Shown: piece by piece, positions 15,114-22,402 of the stretch
How positions within the stretch are numbered: the stretch's first letter is position 1
How the letters are laid out: each line of letters starts with the position of its first letter
Assembly: GCA_002495905.1 (NCBI GenBank)
Contig: DAHJ01000011.1
Coordinates: forward strand, 1-22,402
From: Thaumarchaeota archaeon UBA223
Lineage (GTDB): Archaea; Thermoproteota; Nitrososphaeria; Nitrososphaerales; UBA57
Reading direction: 5' to 3'
DNA: 22,402 bases
The notes under the pieces: model-generated
The model's database searches: none
Seen by the model: only the letters and a program-made list of their open reading frames with translations
What the model was told of the DNA's origin: nothing
Translations under genes and position numbers: made by a program

Positions 15114-15767
15114 TTATAATCCAATTGCTATAATTGTTATTGAATCAGCTGCCGACGAACATCTATCTGCCATTTCTTCTATATGTTCTGCAGCGTCTTT
15201 TAATAGCATTGCCTCTTTTGCTGCTGTAATTTCTTTCATTGCTGTTTTTACAAGATTTCTATATTTCAAATCTGTTTCTCTTTCAATTTTTTGTAATTCA
15301 TTTGCAATTTGAATTACATTATCTGGATTAACTGCAAGTGATCTTACCATTTCATTCAATTTATTAACTAATTCAATAATCATGTTTAATAATTCTTGAA
15401 ATTCATTTTTTATTGAAGCTTTCTTGAGTGATTTTGTATCTACTATTGAAAGTCTAAATGCAACTCCACTAGTATACCCTGCTATTTCTTCAATTTCATA
15501 AGCTGTTTTCAATAAATCTTCCCTATTCATTAATAGACTTCCTACTTCAGCTAATTCTCTAGTTAATGCTCTTCTATACCCTTCAACTTCATCTTCAGCT
15601 TCGCCTATTTTCTTAATACCGTTATTTACTTTTTTCTCATCATTTTCAATAACTGCATTAAATACATTTACTAATTCTCTTGATGAATCTAATACCTTTC
15701 TTGTCTCATCTAGTAAAACTGCTTGAGTTTTTCCCCTTGCTTTATCTTCAGAACCTCCAGAAAACAT
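15114..15767 (-). CDS. DUF47 family PhoU-like protein
   Basis: A 217-residue, almost entirely helical protein of the DUF47/PhoU-like family. It has regularly spaced acidic helices (KIGEAEDEVEGYRRALTRE; DAAEHIEEMADRCSSAADS), the typical metal-binding E/D pattern of PhoU bundles. DUF47 proteins often sit beside PiT phosphate transporters and are thought to regulate them, but no transporter gene is in this window. Here it lies between lig (38 nt upstream) and endA (starts 1 nt after its stop), so it is probably cotranscribed with nucleic-acid genes. The ATG at 15765-15767 is the start. The biochemical role is not established. Confidence 0.85.
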   Translation of the reverse strand: MFSGGSEDKARGKTQAVLLDETRKVLDSSRELVNVFNAVIENDEKKVNNGIKKIGEAEDEVEGYRRALTRELAEVGSLLMNREDLLKTAYEIEEIAGYTSGVAFRLSIVDTKSLKKASIKNEFQELLNMIIELVNKLNEMVRSLAVNPDNVIQIANELQKIERETDLKYRNLVKTAMKEITAAKEAMLLKDAAEHIEEMADRCSSAADSITIIAIGL

Positions 15768-15805
15768 ACTTATTATCTAGATTATACAAACTAAAAAACA
15801 TTAAT

Positions 15806-17557
15806 TTATTTTGATATTTTCTTTAATTGTCTTCCATATTCGCTCATTATTTCCTCTGTGGAAGTTACATCTTGAGGTTTCTTGTCATCTCTTATCCTTC
15901 CGGTGAATATAGGAAATCTTAATGCTAGTCCAAAATTCTTTCTAACCTCGTCTTTGTTTGCTGTATGAATTGGACTAATAGTTATTTCTGATCCACTAAT
16001 TTCTAATACAATATTTGGTTCAAACCATACATCCATATCCATCTTTGAATCTACTCTTACATGCTTATTTTTTATTATATCTTTTTGAAGTACTTGATGT
16101 ATTTTATGTAATTGTTCATCGGAGAAACCTGTGCCTACCTTACAAAAACTTCTAAACATATCCTGTTTTTTATCATATACAGCTAACAATAATGCTCCAT
16201 ATTTGTTTACTCGTTTTCCTTTTCCATACATTGCTCCTATGATTACTAAATCTAATGTATCTGCCATTTCTGATTTATATTCTCTTTTTAATTTAATCCA
16301 AAGATATTCTCTTGCTCCAGCTCTATAATTTCCTTGTAGGTCTTTTATTACTAATCCTTCACATCCTTCTTCTATTGCTTGTTCGAGAAAATCATCGATC
16401 TCATTTGCATCTTGCGTAATATTATTTTTAATAATCTCTAATCTTCTATTCTTCTTAGATATTTTCATTAAGATTTTCCTTCGTTCTTCATAGCTTGAAT
16501 CTGTTAAATCTTGATCATCAAGATATATTATATCAAATAAATTGACTGATATTGGGTAGTTTTTTACTGCTTCTTCAATATTGTATTTTCTTCTTCTATG
16601 CATTAATTCTTGAAATGGCAAATATGATTTTGTTTGTTTATCAATTGCAACTGCTTCTGCCTCTAATATCATATTTTTCACTTCTATTTCATTCATTATT
16701 GCACATACATCGGGATAGTGATTAGTTATGTTTTCCAATTTTCTTGAAAAAATTTCTGTTTGTTTATTATTTACATGAATTTGTAATCTCTCTCCATCTA
16801 ATTTATATTCTAAACTCATTTTTCCATCTACTTTTTTTATGATTTCTTGAGATGAACTTAGTCTTTCAGCAAGCATTGGTCTAATTGGATTTCCTACAAC
16901 TATGTTTATTTCTTCTAATCCTTTTAATCCCTTATTCGCAACTAGTCTTGCTACTCTTCCTAAATCACTTGAAATATTATATGCTCTTTCTAAATATTTT
17001 CTATTCGATTTATCATTTGTATATGTGACTGATAATGCATCTAATACTGTATAGTCTGCTATTCCTAATCTTAGTATCCCTGTTAATGTTCTAATAATGT
17101 ATTTTCCTTCTATTGGCGTACAATCTGATAATAAACCTGCTAAGTGCGCAATTTTTATTTCTACTGATCCATGTCCAGAAGTACTTGCAATATCTTCAAA
17201 CGTTTGATAAACTCTTTCTACAGTTAATTTATCTCTTACTAATGTTGTTTGTACTTTATTTGATAGAGAAATTCTTGTTACTTCCCCTAAATCTCCTGTT
17301 CTTTTATACTCTTCCATAATCTTATCTTTAGACATTGCAGTAGATTTCTCTAATACTTTCATTACTAATTTATCAGACATTCCTAATTCTATTCCAAAGA
17401 AATCTGGTTTTATCTTACCTTGTGTTAAATAGATAATCCTTTCAATGACATTTACTGGTGTATTTCTAAATAGTTCTGCTAAAATCTCTAAAAGTTCTAA
17501 CCTCTTACGAGTTTTTTCCATATCTTCGTATGCTTGAGCCACTATACTATAATCCAC
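15806..17557 (-). CDS. lig: ATP-dependent DNA ligase
   Basis: Seals nicks in replication and repair. The 583-residue protein is collinear with archaeal DNA ligase I: an N-terminal DNA-binding domain (1-225, including KRTGDLGEV at 85-93 and HLAGLLSDCTPIEGKYIIR), nucleotidyltransferase motif I YKLDGER (251-257, adenylated Lys252), motif III ILEAEAVA, motif IV EGLVIKD, motif V WIKLKREY, and an OB-fold C-terminus. The start is GTG 17555-17557, which aligns with the family N-terminus; the ATG two bases upstream is out of frame. A TATA-like AATTAATAATATT about 26 nt upstream suggests a leaderless mRNA. First gene of the lig-DUF47-endA-trmI-membrane protein run. Confidence 0.96.
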   Translation of the reverse strand: MDYSIVAQAYEDMEKTRKRLELLEILAELFRNTPVNVIERIIYLTQGKIKPDFFGIELGMSDKLVMKVLEKSTAMSKDKIMEEYKRTGDLGEVTRISLSNKVQTTLVRDKLTVERVYQTFEDIASTSGHGSVEIKIAHLAGLLSDCTPIEGKYIIRTLTGILRLGIADYTVLDALSVTYTNDKSNRKYLERAYNISSDLGRVARLVANKGLKGLEEINIVVGNPIRPMLAERLSSSQEIIKKVDGKMSLEYKLDGERLQIHVNNKQTEIFSRKLENITNHYPDVCAIMNEIEVKNMILEAEAVAIDKQTKSYLPFQELMHRRRKYNIEEAVKNYPISVNLFDIIYLDDQDLTDSSYEERRKILMKISKKNRRLEIIKNNITQDANEIDDFLEQAIEEGCEGLVIKDLQGNYRAGAREYLWIKLKREYKSEMADTLDLVIIGAMYGKGKRVNKYGALLLAVYDKKQDMFRSFCKVGTGFSDEQLHKIHQVLQKDIIKNKHVRVDSKMDMDVWFEPNIVLEISGSEITISPIHTANKDEVRKNFGLALRFPIFTGRIRDDKKPQDVTSTEEIMSEYGRQLKKISK

Positions 17558-17576
17558 ATATAGTGAATAACTCTCA

Positions 17577-17622
17577 AATATTATTAATTTAGTCTTTTTT
17601 AATCGTGGTAAAGTTTATCTTA
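17577..17622. promoter_or_regulatory. Divergent promoter region, lig / eS25
   Basis: The 88-nt space between starts holds two TATA-like boxes. Minus-strand AATTAATAATATT is centred near 17583, 26 nt before the lig GTG. Plus-strand TTTATCTTA (17614-17622) is centred 28 nt before ATG 17646. The latter decides the eS25 start: an ATG at 17625 would lie almost inside the box. Both messages look leaderless. Confidence 0.45.
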
Positions 17623-17645
17623 CTATGTTTTTTGATATATTATAC

Positions 17646-17921
17646 ATGTCTGAGACAGAAAAAGATACAAAGTCCACTAAAAATCCAAAGGAAAAGTCTA
17701 TTGATGATATTAATCACGGACTCTCTACGCCTAAAGTTGACGAGTCAAAGCTAAAAGAGCTCTTTGGAGGAACTAAAGCTATTACTTTATACGAAACATC
17801 CAGAATTCTTAACGTTAACGCATCTGTTGCTAACAAATTTCTCCATGATCTTGAATCTAAGAACCTTATAACTCGAGTTGGAGGTTATTCGGGTCATTAT
17901 ATCTGGAAATTAATTGAATAA
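17646..17921 (+). CDS. rps25e: Small ribosomal subunit protein eS25 (winged helix)
   Basis: A 91-residue protein with a charged Lys/Thr/Ser-rich N-terminal tail (1-30), as in archaeal and eukaryotic S25. A winged helix follows: ITLYETSRILNVNASVANKF as the recognition helix region, then a LESKNLITRVG wing, ending in YIWKLIE. No catalytic residues are expected. Position directly before the uL3-uS3 cluster supports a ribosomal role. A small winged-helix transcription factor is the alternative. ATG 17646 is chosen over ATG 17625 from the TATA spacing and because the extra residues (FFDILY) do not suit the tail. Confidence 0.75.
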   Translation: MSETEKDTKSTKNPKEKSIDDINHGLSTPKVDESKLKELFGGTKAITLYETSRILNVNASVANKFLHDLESKNLITRVGGYSGHYIWKLIE

Positions 17922-17952
17922 ATCTAAATTATAGTTTTGAAAATCACAATGC

Positions 17953-17994
17953 TTAAAAATCAATTCACGGTTATTTTATTTTAATCAAAGTGAT
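17953..17994 (+). promoter_or_regulatory. Promoter and ribosome-binding site of the uL3 cluster
   Basis: CTTAAAAATC (about 17952-17961) is a TATA-like box roughly 43 nt upstream of the uL3 ATG, giving a leader of about 17 nt. GTGAT at 17990-17994, complementary to the anti-Shine-Dalgarno end of 16S rRNA, sits 5 nt before the ATG. Unlike the leaderless genes to the left, the ribosomal cluster appears to use a leader with an SD. Confidence 0.45.
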
Positions 17995-17999
17995 TTAGT

Positions 18000-19004
18000 A
18001 TGGGTAGAAAACATTCAGCTCCAAGGCGCGGTTCTCTGGCATTTAGACCAAGAGGTAGACATGGTACTCTCAATGCAAGAATTAGAAACTGGCCTGATAT
18101 TAAATCTGACGACCCTACTTTACTTGGTTTTATGGGATTCAAAGTTGGTTCTATCAACGTTTTAACTATTGATAATGTAGATAAGTCTCCTACTTTTGGA
18201 AAACCTATTTTTAATCATGCTACTGTTTTATCATGTGCGCCAATGACTATTATTGGTCTGCGAGCATACACAGATAGTTTAGACGGACTTTCTGTTTTCA
18301 GTGAAGTCTATACTACTAAACTTCCTAAAGAACAATCCAGGAAACAAAAGTTAAATTCCGATTATGAAACAAATATTAATAAAATTAAAGAAAATCTCGA
18401 GTCTTTAGAAAAACTTTGTGCAATTGTTTCTGTTCCTCCTAAACAAGCAGGCCTATCACAGATTAAACCGTATTCATTTGAAATTGGAATAGGGGGTGAT
18501 ACATTAGAAAGTCAATTTGATTATCTTAAAGATAACTTAGGAAAGAATGTTTCTGTTTCAGAAATTATTAAACCTGGAATGTTAGTTGACACTCTTGGTG
18601 TTACTAAAGGTAAAGGATGGCAAGGTCCTGTAAAACGATTTGGAATAAAAAAGAAACAACATAAATCTCGAAAAACTGTTAGAGAAGTTGGTACTGTTGG
18701 TGCTTGGAGTCCTCAAAATATTATGTATACTGTTCCTCGTGCAGGTCAAATGGGTTTTCATCAAAGGACTGAATATAATAAAAAAGTTCTTTTCATTGCA
18801 AACGAAAAAGAACAAAGTATTAATCCTGATGGTGGATTTTTACATTTTGGTTTAGTTCCAGAAGATTATGTTATAATTAAGGGTTCATTACCGGGTCCTA
18901 TTAAACGCCCTGTAGTACTTCGATATCCAATTAGATCTAAAAAACAAAAATTAGATGTTCCTAAAGTCATAAAACTTAGCACTCAAAAAGGTGAATTAGA
19001 ATGA
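18000..19004 (+). CDS. rpl3: Large ribosomal subunit protein uL3
   Basis: A 334-residue archaeal/eukaryotic-type uL3, a primary 23S rRNA binder at the peptidyl-transferase base. It begins with the family's GRKHSAPRRGSLAF segment. TKGKGWQGPVKRFGIKKKQHK holds the central hook, and the QMGFHQRTEYNKK and PGPIKRPVVLRYP blocks follow. First gene of the S10-type cluster here; uS10 is not upstream. Its TGA overlaps the uL4 ATG (ATGA), showing translational coupling. Confidence 0.96.
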   Translation: MGRKHSAPRRGSLAFRPRGRHGTLNARIRNWPDIKSDDPTLLGFMGFKVGSINVLTIDNVDKSPTFGKPIFNHATVLSCAPMTIIGLRAYTDSLDGLSVFSEVYTTKLPKEQSRKQKLNSDYETNINKIKENLESLEKLCAIVSVPPKQAGLSQIKPYSFEIGIGGDTLESQFDYLKDNLGKNVSVSEIIKPGMLVDTLGVTKGKGWQGPVKRFGIKKKQHKSRKTVREVGTVGAWSPQNIMYTVPRAGQMGFHQRTEYNKKVLFIANEKEQSINPDGGFLHFGLVPEDYVIIKGSLPGPIKRPVVLRYPIRSKKQKLDVPKVIKLSTQKGELE

Positions 19005-19801
19005 TGTTACCTGTATATGACTTAGATGGAAAAGAAATTGAACAAATTCAAGTTCCTTTGGTCTTTTCCACTCCGTATAATCCTAGATTAATTAAACGTG
19101 CAGTTCTTGCTATTCAATCTCATTCTCGAATTCCTAAAGGAACTGATCCGCTAGCTGGAGAACGTGGAAGTACTGAATCTTGGAATACTGGCAGAGGTAT
19201 TTCTAGAATTGGTCGTATCAAATCTCATAGTGGCCCAAAGGCAGGTAGTGCTGCAGGAGTTGGTGGTGTTACTGGAGGACGTAGTCCACATCCACCTGTT
19301 AGTTCAAAGAATATTTATCAAAAATTAAATAAAAAAGAAAAGACATCTTCTCTCATGTCTGCTATTTCTGCATCAATGAACCGTGAACTTGTAATAAATC
19401 GCGGTCATAAAATTGATAATCTCTTAAATCTTCCACTAGTAATTGATGATAATCTAGAATCGATGACTAGAACTAAAGATCTTCGACTTACTCTGATTAA
19501 TCTAGGCCTTTCTGATGAACTTGAGCGTGTATCTAATGTTCGTCTTCGTTCTGGTAAATCTCGATTACGCGGACGTTCACGAAAAATCAAAAAAGGTCCT
19601 CTAATTGTCTGTTCTAAAGATTTAGGAATTGGAGATGCTTGTAAAAATATCTTAGGCGTTGATTTAGTAGAAGCAAAAAATCTTAATGTTTCTGATTTGG
19701 CTCCTGGCACGGAAGCAGGTAGACTTGTTATTTGGACTAAGAGTTCTTTTTCTAATTTATCTAGTAATCTCTTAAAAGCGGTGGAAATTAATGCGTCCTG
19801 A
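19001..19801 (+). CDS. rpl4: Large ribosomal subunit protein uL4
   Basis: A 266-residue archaeal uL4 lining the exit tunnel. The long basic, Gly-rich tunnel loop is visible (RISRIGRIKSHSGPK, GVGGVTGGRSPHPP), followed by MSAISASMNRELV and the C-terminal globular part with RLRSGKSRLRGRSRK. It opens with two ATGs (19001 and 19004); 19001 overlaps the uL3 stop, and GGTGA 6-10 nt upstream is the ribosome-binding site. It overlaps uL23 by 11 nt. Confidence 0.95.
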   Translation: MMLPVYDLDGKEIEQIQVPLVFSTPYNPRLIKRAVLAIQSHSRIPKGTDPLAGERGSTESWNTGRGISRIGRIKSHSGPKAGSAAGVGGVTGGRSPHPPVSSKNIYQKLNKKEKTSSLMSAISASMNRELVINRGHKIDNLLNLPLVIDDNLESMTRTKDLRLTLINLGLSDELERVSNVRLRSGKSRLRGRSRKIKKGPLIVCSKDLGIGDACKNILGVDLVEAKNLNVSDLAPGTEAGRLVIWTKSSFSNLSSNLLKAVEINAS

Positions 19802-20057
19802 TCAAGCTTCATCTATAATTATTCGACCTTATGTCACGGAAAATACATTTGACCGTATTGAAAAAGAGAATAAACTGGTTTTTATTGTCAGCGAAGATGC
19901 CACCAAAAACACTATAAAACAAGCTCTTAGTATCTTATATGAGGTTAAAGTGAAAGCAGTTAATACAACACAAACCATTCAAGGAAAGAAGGCTTTTGTT
20001 ACTTTTGATGATGATTATTCAGCCTTAGATCTTGCTACAAAATTAGGTGTTATGTAA
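19791..20057 (+). CDS. rpl23: Large ribosomal subunit protein uL23
   Basis: An 88-residue uL23 at the tunnel exit, a docking point for SRP and secretion factors. Family features: IIRPYVTENTFDRIEKENKL at the start, NTIKQALSILYEVKVKAVNT (helix and strand) and the GKKAFVTF strand. ATG 19791 lies inside the end of uL4, with GGTGG just upstream, so translation is coupled. The stop at 20055-20057 is 4 nt before the uL2 ATG. Confidence 0.95.
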   Translation: MRPDQASSIIIRPYVTENTFDRIEKENKLVFIVSEDATKNTIKQALSILYEVKVKAVNTTQTIQGKKAFVTFDDDYSALDLATKLGVM

Positions 20058-20061
20058 GAAA

Positions 20062-20805
20062 ATGGGTAAAAGAATTCTTGTTCAACGTCGTGGCGATGGC
20101 GGTATGCGGTATAGAAGCCATAATAAAGGTAAAATTGCTCCTGCATCGTATCCGTTTTTAGATCCATCAAACACTACTAGTGGTATAGTGAAAGACTTAC
20201 TCCACGAACGTGGTCGTTCTGTTCCTCTTGCTAAAGTAGTATTTGGTAATAAAACATCTTACCTTCCTGCTGTTCATGGACTTAAAGTAAATCAAGAAAT
20301 TTCAATCGGTTCTAATTCTGAAATTCAAAATGGAAATATTCTTCCACTAAGTGATATACCTGAAGGAACTTCTATTTGTAACATTGAACGAACATATGGA
20401 GATGGTGGAAAAATTGCTAAAAGTGCAGGTACTTCTGCATTACTTTATAGTAAAACATCTTCAGGTTCTATAGTTCGTTTACGTTCTGGTAAAAGTATTC
20501 TTATTCAACAAAATTGTCGTGCTACTATTGGTGCACTAGCTGGTGCAGGTTTCAAAGAAAAACCATTTCTGAAAGCTGGTAACAAAGCACATTACGCTAA
20601 AGCATATGGAATTTTACATCCTAAAGTTCGTGGTGTAGCTATGGGTTCACATTACCATCCCTTTGGCGGCGGTAGACATCAAAGCCCTCATCAAAGTACA
20701 TCAACTTCTCGAAATGCACCTCCTGGTCGTAAAGTAGGTTCAATTGCTGCTAGTAAAACCGGTCCAGGTCGAGCAAGAAGAAAATCCAGGATTGCGGAGG
20801 TCTAA
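20062..20805 (+). CDS. rpl2: Large ribosomal subunit protein uL2
   Basis: A 247-residue uL2 needed for subunit association and peptidyl transfer. It has the archaeal N-terminus GKRILVQRRGDGG, the SH3/OB-like central part (SICNIERTYGDGGKIAKSAG) and the C-terminal RNA-binding loop HYHPFGGGRHQ with the conserved His. A basic tail (RARRKSRIAEV) follows. ATG 20062 is preferred to GTG 20047, which would add five non-homologous residues overlapping uL23. Confidence 0.96.
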   Translation: MGKRILVQRRGDGGMRYRSHNKGKIAPASYPFLDPSNTTSGIVKDLLHERGRSVPLAKVVFGNKTSYLPAVHGLKVNQEISIGSNSEIQNGNILPLSDIPEGTSICNIERTYGDGGKIAKSAGTSALLYSKTSSGSIVRLRSGKSILIQQNCRATIGALAGAGFKEKPFLKAGNKAHYAKAYGILHPKVRGVAMGSHYHPFGGGRHQSPHQSTSTSRNAPPGRKVGSIAASKTGPGRARRKSRIAEV

Positions 20806-20808
20806 TAA

Positions 20809-21204
20809 ATGGCTAAAGAATTCAAATACCGAGGCCATTCAATGAAAGAACTACAAAGTATGTCTCTAGAAGAATTTTTGAAACTTGTTCCATCTCGTCA
20901 AAGACGTTCTTTAAGTCGTGGACTTTCTGATAATAAAAAGAAAATTCTATCACAAGTTGATGATTTGATCAATAATTCGTCTGATCAACCTATTCGTACT
21001 CATTCTCGTGATTTAATTTTATTACCCAAGATGTTAGGACTGACAATTCATGTGTATACAGGAAAAGAATTTGTTCCTGTAGAAGTTAAACCATCAATGA
21101 TTGGTCATTATCTTGGAGAATATGCTATTACTAATAAAAAAGTACAACACGGAACACCTGGAATTGGTGCTTCCAAATCAAGTCTATATGTCCCACTGAA
21201 GTAG
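20809..21204 (+). CDS. rps19: Small ribosomal subunit protein uS19
   Basis: A 131-residue archaeal uS19 of the 30S head. It has KEFKYRGHSMKELQSMSLEE at the N-terminus, PSRQRRSLSRGL (28-39), the conserved IRTHSRDLILLPKMLGLTIHVY core and the MIGHYLGEYAITNKKVQHG block. The ATG is 3 nt after the uL2 stop, with one of the strongest SD sequences in the window (GCGGAGGT, 20794-20801). A 74-nt gap with a TATA-like box follows before uL22. Confidence 0.96.
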   Translation: MAKEFKYRGHSMKELQSMSLEEFLKLVPSRQRRSLSRGLSDNKKKILSQVDDLINNSSDQPIRTHSRDLILLPKMLGLTIHVYTGKEFVPVEVKPSMIGHYLGEYAITNKKVQHGTPGIGASKSSLYVPLK

Positions 21205-21221
21205 GTCTTAGAAATTGCAAA

Positions 21222-21266
21222 AACTTATATTTTTATTAAATAATTTTTAAATTCTATAGTTGAGGT
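21222..21266 (+). promoter_or_regulatory. Internal promoter before uL22-uS3
   Basis: The only real gap in the ribosomal cluster carries AACTTATATTTTTATT, a good BRE/TATA-like sequence centred near 21229. It predicts transcription from about 21254. TGAGGT (21261-21266), 12 nt before the uL22 ATG, would be the ribosome-binding site on the new leader. Confidence 0.45.
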
Positions 21267-21278
21267 TAAGATAGAAAA

Positions 21279-21734
21279 ATGCCTAAGTTTGGATATAGTT
21301 TCAAGGATTATGACCCAGTTGTACATGCACGTGCCTCTGGTCGGGAAATCAATATGAGCCCAAAGGCCGCTCGTGAAGTTTGTAATACTATTAAAGGAAA
21401 AAAACTTTCTGATGCAATTAGTCTACTTGAAGATGTTGTATCTCTAAATAAATCTATTCCATTTCGCCGACATAAAAAAGAAGTAGCTCATAGACGTTCT
21501 ACTGATAAATTTCATGCTGGCCGATATCCTGTTAAAGTCGCTAAACATATCTCTCTTATACTTAATGAAGTTGAATCTAATGCCGATTTCAAAGGTCTAG
21601 ATGTTTCGAATATTCGTATTATACACGCTGCTACACACCGAGGACGTACTATTCCTGGTTATATTCCTCGTGCTATGGGACGTAGTTCACCTATGAATCA
21701 TGAATTGGTTCATATAGAAATAATTGCAGGTTGA
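21279..21734 (+). CDS. rpl22: Large ribosomal subunit protein uL22
   Basis: A 151-residue archaeal uL22, whose long beta-hairpin reaches the exit tunnel. It has the archaeal N-terminus (PKFGYSFKDYDP), SPKAAREVCNTIKGK for the first helix, VAHRRSTDKFHAGRYPVK, and the hairpin with HAATHRGRTIPGYIPRAMGR. It is the first gene after the internal promoter; its stop is 7 nt before the uS3 ATG. Confidence 0.95.
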   Translation: MPKFGYSFKDYDPVVHARASGREINMSPKAAREVCNTIKGKKLSDAISLLEDVVSLNKSIPFRRHKKEVAHRRSTDKFHAGRYPVKVAKHISLILNEVESNADFKGLDVSNIRIIHAATHRGRTIPGYIPRAMGRSSPMNHELVHIEIIAG

Positions 21735-21741
21735 TTAAACT

Positions 21742-22402
21742 ATGGAAAAATCTCAAACATCTATGATTAAAAAAGTATTAGCAAAGAATTCAAGTCTTAC
21801 TGCTCTGAATGATTTCCTTAAAGCTCAATTACAGGACGCTGGTTATTCTGCAGTTGATATTGTTAAAACCCCTGTTGGTACTACATTAAATTTATTTGTA
21901 AATAAACCCGGACTTGTAATTGGACGAAGAGGTTCTGGTATACGTTCACTTACTGAAGCACTAGAAACAAAATTTGATATTACTAATCCACAAATATCTG
22001 TTACAGAAGTTAAAATTCCCGAACTTAATGCACAGATTATGGCTAGTAGACTTGCATCATCTGTTCAACGCGGTCAACCAATCAGGAGAGCTGCTAATTG
22101 GACAATGAGAATGATTATGAATAATGGTGCACGCGGTGTGGAAATACAAGTTGCTGGAAAAATGCGAAGTGATCGAGCAAGTTTTGAAAAATTTAAATCT
22201 GGCGTAGTTCCAAAAGCAGGTTTTACTGCTTCACAATCTGTAGATGTTGCATCATGCGAATCATTATTGAAAGTTGGACTAATTGGAATCAAAGTATTCA
22301 TTGCATTACCTGATAAACATATTTCAGAATTTAAGCATCTTACCCATAAAACTAAAGATGCTAATACCACTGTAACTACCGAAGCACCAGCCGAAGCACC
22401 AG
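21742..22402 (+). CDS. rps3: Small ribosomal subunit protein uS3 (3' end cut off by window)
   Basis: I read 220 open codons from ATG 21742 to the right edge. uS3 lies at the mRNA entry channel and has helicase activity on mRNA. The N-terminal KH domain shows GLVIGRRGSGIRSLTEAL (GRRG loop). The C-terminal domain has VQRGQPIRRAANWTMR, GARGVEIQVAGKM and IGIKVFIALPDK. It ends in a low-complexity Thr/Glu/Ala/Pro tail (TTVTTEAPAEAPA) that runs out of the window; such acidic Ala/Pro tails vary among archaeal uS3. Confidence 0.95.
   Translation, partial: MEKSQTSMIKKVLAKNSSLTALNDFLKAQLQDAGYSAVDIVKTPVGTTLNLFVNKPGLVIGRRGSGIRSLTEALETKFDITNPQISVTEVKIPELNAQIMASRLASSVQRGQPIRRAANWTMRMIMNNGARGVEIQVAGKMRSDRASFEKFKSGVVPKAGFTASQSVDVASCESLLKVGLIGIKVFIALPDKHISEFKHLTHKTKDANTTVTTEAPAEAP
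22379..22402 (+). repeat. 12-bp tandem repeat in the uS3 tail
   Basis: CCGAAGCACCAG occurs twice in tandem (22379-22390 and 22391-22402) and encodes the repeating Ala-Glu-Ala-Pro tail. The array reaches the window edge, so its full copy number is unknown. Confidence 0.7.

Noticed and set aside
6209..15787. Repeated CTAGATTAT at 6209, 8151 and 15778 as a possible shared regulatory word
   Set aside because: The copy at 8151 is the end of a coding region, the others lie at different distances from starts, and a 9-mer of this composition can recur by chance in such AT-rich DNA.
17941..17996. AAATCAC ... GTGATTT inverted pair upstream of uL3
   Set aside because: The arms are 7 bp with a spacer over 40 nt, and the right arm is explained by the ribosome-binding site.
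18582..19812. Minus-strand open frames opposite uL3 and uL4
   Set aside because: Both lie antisense to conserved ribosomal protein genes and have no recognisable domains or promoter.
1..22402. CRISPR array, insertion sequence, prophage or toxin-antitoxin pair
   Set aside because: No spaced direct repeats, transposase or integrase motifs, terminal repeats or paired small genes were seen; gene content and composition are uniform across the window.

Overview
This window is chromosomal DNA from an archaeon, very probably of the Thaumarchaeota (Nitrososphaerota). The strongest marker is a eukaryote-like type IB DNA topoisomerase, which among archaea is known mainly from this lineage. It sits with archaeal HerA/NurA/Mre11, family 4 UDG, tRNA-splicing endonuclease, ATP-dependent DNA ligase, archaeal-type class I aldolase and archaeal ribosomal proteins. 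The DNA is very AT-rich (roughly 30% GC by eye, not computed), genes are packed tightly, and many starts lie about 25-30 nt downstream of a TATA-like box, as expected for leaderless transcripts. I see no phage, IS element, CRISPR array or rRNA. No stretch longer than 300 bases lacks a gene.

Layout. 1-3860, minus strand: nurA-herA-mre11 double-strand-break end-resection operon (mre11 runs off the left edge; rad50 may follow). 3943-4476, plus: a thioredoxin-fold redox protein, divergent from nurA. 4480-8897, minus: topoisomerase IB, then fba and a phosphofructokinase carrying pyrophosphate-type residues, and an SbcD-like metallophosphoesterase, transcribed right to left. 8936-11063: a small SWIM zinc-finger protein (+), an ACT-domain formyl-H4F deformylase PurU (-), tRNA-Thr(UGU) (-) and a divergent-motif ThyX (+), with striking inverted repeats between these genes. 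11080-12263, minus: udg-nth base-excision-repair pair with overlapping start and stop. 12326-13129, plus: a HAD-family hydrolase. 13126-17557, minus: lig - DUF47/PhoU-like - endA - trmI - unknown membrane protein. 17646-22402, plus: ribosomal protein eS25, then the S10-type cluster uL3-uL4-uL23-uL2-uS19-uL22-uS3 (uS3 cut by the right edge).

How they work together. About nine of the 25 protein genes handle DNA breaks, base damage or topology (mre11, herA, nurA, topo IB, SbcD-like phosphoesterase, SWIM protein, udg, nth, lig). A second theme is RNA processing and translation (tRNA-Thr, EndA, TrmI, eight ribosomal proteins). A third is central carbon and one-carbon metabolism (fba-pfp, purU, thyX). 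The least expected item is the fba-pfp pair: the same gene pair forms an operon in the crenarchaeon Thermoproteus tenax. Cultured ammonia-oxidising Thaumarchaeota are, to my recollection, generally described as lacking a phosphofructokinase. Nothing in the window shows whether this organism oxidises ammonia.
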